A DNA stretch of 16,871 nt from Methanoculleus sp. UBA77 (GTDB taxonomy: Archaea; Halobacteriota; Methanomicrobia; Methanomicrobiales; Methanoculleaceae), in the NCBI GenBank assembly GCA_002499455.1, contig DALN01000105.1, positions 13,494 through 30,364 on the forward strand, in the 5' to 3' direction. A program made the translations under genes and the position numbers. The first letter of the stretch is position 1, and each line of letters opens with the position of its first letter. The notes beneath the pieces are model-generated. The model was not told the DNA's origin and did not search any database. It saw only the letters and a program-made list of their open reading frames with translations. Below are positions 1 to 5,579 of this stretch, piece after piece.

Positions 1-188
1 AGTTCCCAGTTCGTCTTGGTGAGCCGGCAGATGAGGTACGGGCCGTTCTGGTCGCTGATCGGGAGCGGGAGCTCTTCGACGGTGAAGTCGGCGGGGGTCG
101 ACCGGAGCCGGCCGCCGATGCCGGGGGTCGCAGACGCGTAGTAGCGCATCCCGAGATCCTGTTCCAGGGGATAGGGTGAGGGCATCAT
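1..188 (-). CDS. truD: tRNA pseudouridine(13) synthase TruD, N-terminal part (runs off the window)
   Basis: TruD isomerises a specific uridine in tRNA to pseudouridine (U13 in bacteria). Only about 62 N-terminal residues lie in the window. They read MMPSPYPLEQDLGMRYY, then a TPGIGGRLR stretch and ADFTVEEL. The pattern G-M-x-Y-Y, then T-P-G-I-G-G-x-L-R, then D-F-x-V-E-E is the usual opening of archaeal TruD proteins, and the first ~45 residues align well from memory. Two adjacent ATG codons (188-186 and 185-183) are in frame. The first overlaps the pth2 stop codon as ATGA, so translation is probably coupled and no separate Shine-Dalgarno is needed; none is obvious. The catalytic Asp lies beyond the window edge and cannot be checked. 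The pth2-truD pairing fits two tRNA-related genes in one operon. Confidence 0.88.
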   Translation of the reverse strand, partial: MMPSPYPLEQDLGMRYYASATPGIGGRLRSTPADFTVEELPLPISDQNGPYLICRLTKTNWE

Positions 189-547
189 AGCAGGGAGAGG
201 TCGCCGGTGATCCGGTCGAGGTCTTCGGAGCGTGCGGGGCCGAGGCCGAGCGCCGTCACGGTTCCCGGCGGGATCTCGGTCATCCCGGCATCCTGGATGA
301 TCGAGGCGGGGATACCCGCCCGCTCCGCGATCGTCTTGAGTTCGAAGAGCTGCCTCTCCGCCGAGACCTTCAGCACCACCTTCTTCTGCCCCTCGTCAAG
401 CCAGGCCTTCTTCGCGATCTTATCGGCCTTCTCGTAAGCGCCGATGGCGGCATGGGCGATCTGGGCACACTTCTTACCACAGCTCATCTTGATGTCGGCG
501 CGCACGACCAGGCACTGCTTCCATTTAAACTCCCGTTCTTCCGGCAT
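185..547 (-). CDS. pth2: peptidyl-tRNA hydrolase, archaeal Pth2 type
   Basis: Pth2 cleaves the ester bond of peptidyl-tRNA released by stalled ribosomes and so recycles tRNA. The protein is 120 residues, normal for the family (about 115-120). It contains the family core FKWKQCLVVRADIKMSCGKK, followed by CAQIAHAAIGAY, a VLKV strand, and near the C terminus the pair IIQDAGMTEIPPGT and TALGLGP. The conserved Lys/Gly-Lys-Lys and Asp of the active-site region are visible. An ATG in frame further upstream (643) would add 32 residues rich in Cys and Pro that do not resemble Pth2. I therefore use the ATG at 547, which has an AGGTAG ribosome-binding-like sequence about seven bases before it. The stop codon overlaps the truD start. 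The promoter was not located with confidence; a weak AT-rich patch lies near 573-585. Confidence 0.93.
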   Translation of the reverse strand: MPEEREFKWKQCLVVRADIKMSCGKKCAQIAHAAIGAYEKADKIAKKAWLDEGQKKVVLKVSAERQLFELKTIAERAGIPASIIQDAGMTEIPPGTVTALGLGPARSEDLDRITGDLSLL

Positions 548-1078
548 TTCGGTACTACCTGGGGCATGATCCGTCAAATACACAGCTATGGGAGCAGGGC
601 AGGGCGTGCCGCTGACCCCCGCGCAGAGGCAGTTGTCTGTCATACCTCATGGACTCAACTAAGCGCGAGCGCAACCTGAGTTCGAGCACCGAAGGCGCAG
701 GGACGAGTCACTTGCATCCATCAACTGCACTTCGCGTTCTTCGCGGCTTCGCGTGAGGCTGAGCACAGGGACACTGACGAGTTCTCACGCGAAGAGCGCG
801 AAGCCGCAAAGGAGCGTTACCAACCTCATATCTCGAACTTGGTGTTCTTTGCACCGTAGTGCTCGAGCTCCACCCTGCAGAACGTCGCACTTCACGTGAG
901 GCCGCATCAACCCTTACTTGGCGGTGCTCAAGCACCGGTCCATCTGGCCGACCGTCACCGCAGGACCCCTTCACTCCAACCCAGCCCCTTTTATGCCCCC
1001 ATAAGTCCATTATACTCAGAAACCAGGCGCCGGCCTGCATACACGCACCCGGCCGCCGGGAACCCACGTCTGCGAGGC
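548..1078. other. gene-poor interval with nested inverted repeats
   Basis: About 530 bases separate the divergent pth2 and flavoprotein genes. I see no ORF here that resembles a protein; those present are out-of-frame readings with Arg/Pro/Ser-rich, low-information translations. The interval holds the inverted repeats described separately (678-940). An AT-rich patch at about 986-1020 (TTTTATG, then CATTATACT) is the best candidate promoter for the flavoprotein gene at 1079. No tRNA-like cloverleaf was recognised. Confidence 0.6.
678..940. repeat. nested inverted repeats, possible dispersed intergenic element
   Basis: CTTCGCGTGAG at 747-757 is perfectly inverted as CTCACGCGAAG at 784-794. In an alternative, overlapping register, GCGGCTTCGCG at 743-753 is perfectly inverted as CGCGAAGCCGC at 797-807. 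Outside this, GAGTTCGAGCAC (678-689) is matched in inverse by GTGCTCGAGCTC (859-870), with one mismatch in twelve. A related palindrome, GGTGCTCAAGCACC, lies at 927-940. The whole reads like a hairpin-forming repetitive element (REP- or MITE-like) between genes. I cannot count other copies in the genome. No transposase or flanking target duplication is evident. Confidence 0.55.
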
Positions 1079-2235
1079 ATGGTAATCTGGTCTGGGATGT
1101 TGTCGTGGTGGGCGCAGGGCCCGCCGGGAGTGCTGCCGCACGGGCCTGCGCGGAAGAAGGGCTTTCAACGCTCTGCATCGAGGAGCACGGGACGATCGGC
1201 CACCCCGTACAGTGCGCGGGCCTCCTCTCCGCGTCGGCGTTCGCGGAGTGCGAGGTCTCGAAGAGGTCGGTCTTAAACGAGGTGACCGGCGCCCGGATGG
1301 TCTCCGATCTTGGCGGGGAACTCCTCTTCGACGCGAGGACCACGAAGGCGTACGTCGTGGACCGGTGCCTCCTTGACCGGGAGATGGCGGAGCGGGCGGC
1401 GGACGCAGGAGCGGAGTTCCGCTTGAAGACCAGCGCATGCGGCATCCGGGGCACCACCCTCCTGACCCGGGGGGTCCGCGGGCGCGAGGAGATCCCCTTC
1501 CGCCTCCTGATCGCTGCGGACGGGCCGCGGGGATCCGTCGCCCGCATGCTCAACCTCCGGCGGCCGGAGGTCTACCTCGCCGGGGTTCAGGCGGAGGTGC
1601 CCTATGCGATGGACCCGCGCTACGTGGAGCTGCACCCCAACGCCTCCCCCGACTTCTTCGGGTGGGTGATCCCGTTATCGGCGACCAGGGCCCGCGTCGG
1701 GCTCTGCGCACGGGAGCATGCCGGGGACCACTTCGCCCGGTTCATCGCCCGCTACGGGGAAAACTCGCTCCACCTCGTAAGCGGTGTCATCCCGCTCGGC
1801 GTCATGCCGCAGACCTACGGCCACCGGGCGCTCTTTGTCGGCGACGCGGCGGGGTTCGCCAAGCCCACATCGGGGGGCGGGGTCTACACCGGCGTCCGGT
1901 CGGCAAAGCACGCGGCCGCGGTCGCGGCGTGCTGTGCGCGCGGGGAGTTCGATGACGGGAGCCTCCAGGACTACGAGCGGCGCTGGAAGGAGGACTTCGG
2001 CCGGGAACTCGATATCGGCATGAAAGCGCTTCACATGCGGCAGAAGATGACGCCTGAGGATATCGACCGCCTCTGCCGGACCTTGAACGACCCGGACCTT
2101 ATAGCGACGATCGTGGAGCACGGCGATATGGACCGGCCGGGCACCCTGCTCCGCAGGCTCGCCCTGAAACCCTCATTGATAAGGGCTATGGGCATACTTT
2201 TCGCATCGGGAGTACGTCAGATTCTTACCGGTTGA
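1079..2235 (+). CDS. geranylgeranyl-reductase-family FAD-dependent oxidoreductase, start disrupted by a 5-bp duplication
   Basis: This family of flavoproteins saturates isoprenoid double bonds; archaeal members reduce the geranylgeranyl chains of membrane ether lipids. The N terminus has the dinucleotide-binding strand and loop WDVVVVGAGPAG, then HPVQCAGLLS with the family Cys, and further on the second FAD motif GDAAGFAKPTSGGGVYTG near 1840. No ATG, or GTG close enough to be credible, precedes WDVVVVGAG in the same frame. The ATG at 1079 reads M-V-I-W and then leaves frame at a tandem TCTGGTCTGG (1086-1095). Deleting one TCTGG gives MVIWDVVVVGAGPAG and a 383-residue protein of normal family length. 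Otherwise translation must begin at CTG 1087 or at a distant GTG (859). The domain call is firm. The exact substrate (digeranylgeranylglycerophospholipid or another polyprenyl) and the true start are not. Confidence 0.82.
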
Positions 2236-2252
2236 CAGGACCGTCGCGCTTA

Positions 2253-2280
2253 GTAACACATTTATACCAAAGCGTATTAC
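2253..2280 (+). promoter_or_regulatory. cbiM promoter with operator-like inverted repeat around the TATA box
   Basis: The archaeal TATA element TTTATACC (2261-2268) lies about 30 bases before cbiM. It is bracketed by GTAACAC (2253-2259) and GTATTAC (2274-2280), an imperfect inverted repeat with a 14-base spacer. With flanks, the left arm is TAGTAACAC and the inverse of the right arm is TTGTAATAC. A regulator bound here would block TBP. The half-sites resemble those I recall for archaeal NikR (GTGTTAC/GTAACAC type), but the arm order here is the reverse of what I remember, so the regulator is unassigned. Confidence 0.5.
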
Positions 2281-2297
2281 AATTCGTCAGGTGTGCC

Positions 2298-2936
2298 ATG
2301 CATATACCTGATGCGTTTATCCCGCTGGGACAGGCCCTGATCTACTGGATCATAGCCCTCGTATTCATCGCTCTCGCCCTGCGATGGGCGCGGCGCTCGA
2401 TGGGGGAGGAGAAGATACCGCTCGTTGCCGTGCTCGCCGCCGGCATCTTCGCCATCCAGGCGTTGAACATCCCCATCCCCTGGGGAACGAGCGGCCACAT
2501 GGTCGGTGCGGCGCTCGCGGCAATCGTACTCGGGTCGCCGTATGCAGGAGTCTTTGTCCTGACGCTGGTTCTCCTCGTGCAGGGCATCATCTTCGGTGAC
2601 GGCGGGATCACCGTCATGGGTGCCAACATCGTCAACATGGGCGTTGTCGGCGGGTTCGTCGGCTACTACGGATATACCGGCGTCAAGGGCCTGATAGGCA
2701 ACTCGTATGCCGCTGCGTTCATCGCCGGGTGGGCGTCGCTCTTCGTCTCCGCGATCCTCTGTGCGGTCGAACTCGCCATCGCCGGGACGTTCCCGCTTGG
2801 ACTCGGACTCACCATGATGGGGACCTACCACGCGGTCATCGGTCTCATAGAAGGAGGCATCACCGCGGTCGCCCTCTACCTGATCGCGTCGGCACGGCCG
2901 GACATCCTTGAACGCCCGGCGGGGGTGAGCGCATAA
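2298..2936 (+). CDS. cbiM: cobalt/nickel ECF transporter substrate-binding membrane subunit CbiM/NikM
   Basis: This is the S component of an energy-coupling-factor importer for Co(II) or Ni(II), embedded in the cytoplasmic membrane. It has 212 residues and about six hydrophobic segments. The start is fixed by chemistry: the protein must begin Met-His, because the free N terminus and His2 bind the metal, and ATG 2298 gives MHIPDAFIP. A second ligand, His67, sits in GTSGHMVGA. Upstream in-frame codons back to 2232 would bury this N terminus and are rejected. AGGTG at 2289-2293 is a ribosome-binding site, and the TATA box at 2261 implies a very short leader. The stop codon TAA shares its last A with the ATG of the next gene. 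Choice between Ni and Co is not possible from the sequence; methanogens need both. Confidence 0.94.
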   Translation: MHIPDAFIPLGQALIYWIIALVFIALALRWARRSMGEEKIPLVAVLAAGIFAIQALNIPIPWGTSGHMVGAALAAIVLGSPYAGVFVLTLVLLVQGIIFGDGGITVMGANIVNMGVVGGFVGYYGYTGVKGLIGNSYAAAFIAGWASLFVSAILCAVELAIAGTFPLGLGLTMMGTYHAVIGLIEGGITAVALYLIASARPDILERPAGVSA

Positions 2937-3286
2937 TGGAGACAAAACAGTTTGTCATCGTCGGAATCGCGATCGCCCTTGTTATCGCCATTGCCGCGCC
3001 GTTCCTCGCGTCAGGCAACCCCGACGGGCTTGAGAGCGCGTTCTTCAGTATCTACGGCGCAAAACCCTTCATGGGCGACGAACTCGATGAAGATGCCGCC
3101 GGCGCTGCGGAAGAGCAGGCAATCGCCACGACCGGCAACGACTTCGCACACGAGGCGCTCATGCCCGACTACAGTATCCCCGGTATGGATAAGGCCGGCG
3201 AGGTGGTTGCGGTCGTGCTCGGCACGCTTCTGATGCTCGTGCTGGTGTTCGGCATTGCGAAGGTCTCCGCACGGTCCGATAATTAG
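2936..3286 (+). CDS. PDGLE-domain small membrane subunit of the metal ECF importer (CbiN/NikN role)
   Basis: A 116-residue protein with two membrane spans (about residues 6-25 and 90-110) and an extracytoplasmic acidic, Ala-rich loop between them. Residues 29-33 spell PDGLE just after the first span, the hallmark of the PDGLE domain, which accompanies or is fused to CbiM in metal importers. It sits exactly where cbiN or nikN would be, overlapping cbiM by one base. I infer that it stabilises CbiM or assists metal loading, as CbiN does. The loop has a single His (FAHEAL) and many Asp/Glu that could attract cations, but this is speculative. After the stop there are 30 bases with a T5 run (3304-3308) before cbiO. 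Confidence 0.85.
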   Translation: METKQFVIVGIAIALVIAIAAPFLASGNPDGLESAFFSIYGAKPFMGDELDEDAAGAAEEQAIATTGNDFAHEALMPDYSIPGMDKAGEVVAVVLGTLLMLVLVFGIAKVSARSDN

Positions 3287-3316
3287 ATACCGGAAAAACA
3301 CCCACTTTTTGCTATT

Positions 3317-4150
3317 ATGCACCTGCTCGAGACCCGCGATCTCACCCACATCTACCGCGGCAACGTCCATGCTCTTAGCGGCGTGAACTTCGTTGCAGAG
3401 CGGAAGTCCCGCATCGCCGTCATCGGGCCGAACGGGGCCGGGAAGAGCACCCTCTTCAAGCACTTCAACGGCATACTCAAACCGACGTCCGGGGAGGTGC
3501 TGATCCGGGGCGAGCCCATTACGAAGGAGAACCTCCGGGAGGTGCGCAAGTTCGTCGGTATCGTCTTCCAGAACCCCGACGACCAGATATTCTCCCCCAC
3601 CGTGGAGCAGGACATTGCGTTCGGCCCGACGAACCTCGGCCTCGACGAGGAGACGGTCGCCCACCGCGTCGAGGAGGCCCTGCACCTCCTCGGGCTCGAG
3701 GAACTCCGGGGCCGGGTGCCGCATCACCTATCGGGCGGCGAGAAGAAGCGGGTTGCCATCGCCGGCATCCTTGCAATGGAGCCGCAGGTCCTGGTGCTCG
3801 ACGAACCGACGGCCGGCCTCGACCCCCTGGGCGTCGCTGATCTCGTGGCGTTCGTCAACAGGCTCCCCGACGAGTACGGCATGACGGTTATCTTCTCGAC
3901 CCACCACCTCGACCTCGTGGCGGAGATGGCGGATTATATCTACGTGATGGACCACGGAAGGATCGTTGCCTCCGGGACGGTCGAGGAGGTCTTCGACCGG
4001 CCAGAACTGCTCGCCCGAACCCGGCTCGACGTGCCGCCCATACCGAAACTGATCCGGTCGCTGCAGGAGAACGGGGTCGCCATCGATACTGCGTACACCT
4101 ACGAACGTGCAAAGAAAGCGTTCCTCGACGCCTACACGAGACGAGAATGA
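3317..4150 (+). CDS. cbiO: ECF importer ATP-binding subunit CbiO
   Basis: A 277-residue ABC ATPase that drives the metal importer from the cytoplasmic face. All motifs are present: Walker A GPNGAGKST (37-45), Q-loop Gln85 in FQNPDDQ, signature LSGGEKKR (138-145), Walker B VLVLDEP with Glu163, and the switch His196 in STHHLD. FQNPDDQIF is typical of the ECF-A branch (CbiO/EcfA). The C-terminal ~60 residues include VPPIPKLIRSL, also usual for CbiO. No good Shine-Dalgarno is visible before ATG 3317, and the gap to the previous gene is 30 bases. The stop codon overlaps the cbiQ start as ATGA, so the two products are probably made in step. Only one ATPase gene is present, implying a CbiO homodimer. 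Confidence 0.94.
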   Translation: MHLLETRDLTHIYRGNVHALSGVNFVAERKSRIAVIGPNGAGKSTLFKHFNGILKPTSGEVLIRGEPITKENLREVRKFVGIVFQNPDDQIFSPTVEQDIAFGPTNLGLDEETVAHRVEEALHLLGLEELRGRVPHHLSGGEKKRVAIAGILAMEPQVLVLDEPTAGLDPLGVADLVAFVNRLPDEYGMTVIFSTHHLDLVAEMADYIYVMDHGRIVASGTVEEVFDRPELLARTRLDVPPIPKLIRSLQENGVAIDTAYTYERAKKAFLDAYTRRE

Positions 4151-4962
4151 TCGACGACCTCTACTTCATAGAGAAGTATGCGTATGGAGAGAGCATCGTC
4201 CACCGGCTGGACGCAAGGATCAAACTCCTGATAGCCCTCGCCGCCATCGTGGCGATCGTTGCCCTGCCCTACTCGACGAAAGTATACGAGCTCGGTGCCG
4301 TCCTCTTTGCTCTCTTTGCTCTTCTCTGGGCCGCGTCGCGCCTCCCGCCGACGGTCTACCTCCGGCGGCTCGCGCTCATCCTGCCGTTCGGTATCTTTCT
4401 CGTCGGGTTTCAGGCCTTCGTCAAAAATCCCTATTATGATGTGTTTCATACCATTGCGACGCTGCCATTCGGGATCGAGGTCTACGCAGAGTCAGTGGAG
4501 TTCGCGTCGATCCTTCTCGTGAAGTTCGTCGTCAGCATATCGTTCATCATCCTGCTCTCGTCGACGACGAAGATGCAGGACATGATCGAGGCGGCAGGAA
4601 GGCTGGGCCTCCCCCGCGAGTTCACCCTCACGCTCGGTATGATGGTCCGCTACATCTTCGTCTTTGCCGAGATGTTCGGCAGGATACGGACCGCAATGGA
4701 GACCCGGTGCTTCGATCCCCTCGACCGTACCCTTCCCTACCGCTACCGGCTGCACCAGGTCGGCTACACGGTCGGGACGATCTTCATCCGGTCCTACGAG
4801 CAGGGCGAGCGCACCTACACGAGCATGCTCTGCCGGGGGCACGGGGCGAACGCCGGCCTGTATATCAGGCGAAAGCCTCTCCGCCATGGAGAGATCGCGT
4901 TCTTTGCCGCGACGATCGGCTTCATCGTGCTGTCCACGATCGTGGTATACCTGCAGCCGTAA
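4147..4962 (+). CDS. cbiQ: ECF importer transmembrane coupling subunit CbiQ (EcfT)
   Basis: The T component links CbiM to the CbiO dimer. The 271-residue protein has hydrophobic spans at about 26-40, 48-63, 76-91, 118-138 and 247-268. The N-terminal signature HRLDARIKLL (19-28) is characteristic of CbiQ. The coupling helices normally carry two Ala-Arg-Gly-like motifs. Here the second reads MLCRGHG (227-233), close to consensus, whereas the first is METRCF (184-189), with Thr-Arg-Cys in place of Ala-Arg-Gly. The arginines that contact the ATPase are kept in both. Start ATG 4147 overlaps the cbiO stop. This completes the importer set M, PDGLE, O, Q. Confidence 0.92.
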   Translation: MIDDLYFIEKYAYGESIVHRLDARIKLLIALAAIVAIVALPYSTKVYELGAVLFALFALLWAASRLPPTVYLRRLALILPFGIFLVGFQAFVKNPYYDVFHTIATLPFGIEVYAESVEFASILLVKFVVSISFIILLSSTTKMQDMIEAAGRLGLPREFTLTLGMMVRYIFVFAEMFGRIRTAMETRCFDPLDRTLPYRYRLHQVGYTVGTIFIRSYEQGERTYTSMLCRGHGANAGLYIRRKPLRHGEIAFFAATIGFIVLSTIVVYLQP

Positions 4963-4984
4963 GAGGTGTGCAAAAGAGATCGTT

Positions 4985-5010
4985 CATATAACCGGTGGTT
5001 CAAAAGGGAT
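4985..5010 (+). promoter_or_regulatory. candidate promoter for the 5014 gene
   Basis: CATATAA (4985-4991) is a TATA-like element about 25 bases before ATG 5014, so the transcript would start at or just before the ATG. AACCGGTGGTT (4990-5000) is a small inverted repeat directly after it. AAAAGGGAT (5002-5010) might serve as a weak ribosome-binding site if the leader is slightly longer. Confidence 0.4.
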
Positions 5011-5013
5011 AGT

Positions 5014-5328
5014 ATGCCCGCAAAGAGCGAGTTCGGCAGGGGTTTCATCGTCAACCTCATGCTGCTTTCACGGCACTTCGGCCTCCCACCGGAGAAGGCC
5101 TTCTTCGGCGCCGCCGACCACCTCAACGACTTCACCGTGCCGGAACGGTTCCGGGGAACCGAGATCGAGGAGCTCGTCGGGCGCCTCCGCAAGATGGTGA
5201 TCTGGCACCAGCCGGGAACGCTCGACAAGGAGGATGCTGCAGACGTGAGACGACTCCTCAACCGGATCGCGATCGCGGTCGACAGAGAACTCGGCATCCA
5301 GGATCCCGACACAGGGAAATACGACTGA
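5014..5328 (+). CDS. uncharacterised 104-residue protein
   Basis: I do not recognise this protein. It is soluble, mixed in charge and likely helical, and begins MPAKSEFGRGFIVNLMLLSRHF. A central part reads ADHLNDFTVPERFRGTEIEE, followed by a long amphipathic helix (EELVGRLRKMVIWH), and it ends with a second helix (DVRRLLNRIAIAVDREL) and the polar tail GIQDPDTGKYD. There is no Cys pair, signal peptide or membrane span. The ATG at 5014 is preferred over an upstream in-frame start at 4966 because it follows the TATA-like element at the right distance and because the extra 16 residues are a basic, uninformative string. It lies between the importer and gyrB but seems transcribed separately. GC-rich third codon positions match the neighbouring genes, supporting a real gene. 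Confidence 0.75.
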   Translation: MPAKSEFGRGFIVNLMLLSRHFGLPPEKAFFGAADHLNDFTVPERFRGTEIEELVGRLRKMVIWHQPGTLDKEDAADVRRLLNRIAIAVDRELGIQDPDTGKYD

Positions 5329-5520
5329 CCGGAGCCCCCTCTTCCCCGGAGGATGGCCGGCGAGAGACGGCAGAATCTAAACCCCCGGACCCCGGGCCGC
5401 GAGGCCCGACCAGACCTCACGGACATCTTCGCGCCGGGACACCATCGAACCGGGAACCTGCAGGATAAGCACAAATTAGTGGATTCTCCTGAGCCGTTCA
5501 GTATAAGTGGTTACGCGACC

Positions 5521-5574
5521 AATATATACTGTGAGTTTTGCTGCGATTCAGGACGCCGCTCGTTCAGCGGAGGT
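5521..5574 (+). promoter_or_regulatory. gyrBA promoter and ribosome-binding site
   Basis: AATATATAC (5521-5529) is a good archaeal TATA box. Transcription would begin near 5550, leaving a leader of about 30 bases. GGAGGT (5569-5574) is a strong Shine-Dalgarno five bases before ATG 5580. The preceding 190 bases (5329-5520) are pyrimidine/GC-rich near the start, with no recognisable gene. Confidence 0.7.
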
Positions 5575-5579
5575 CACAG

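Noticed and set aside
859..1078. GTG 859 as the start of the flavoprotein gene
   Set aside because: It would add about 76 residues of unstructured Arg/Pro/Ser-rich sequence before the dinucleotide-binding strand and would read through the candidate promoter. The family begins within a few residues of that strand.
708..1553. A 281-codon minus-strand frame spanning the intergenic repeats and the flavoprotein start
   Set aside because: Arg/Ser/Pro-rich translation, no ribosome-binding site, overlaps the coding strand of the flavoprotein.
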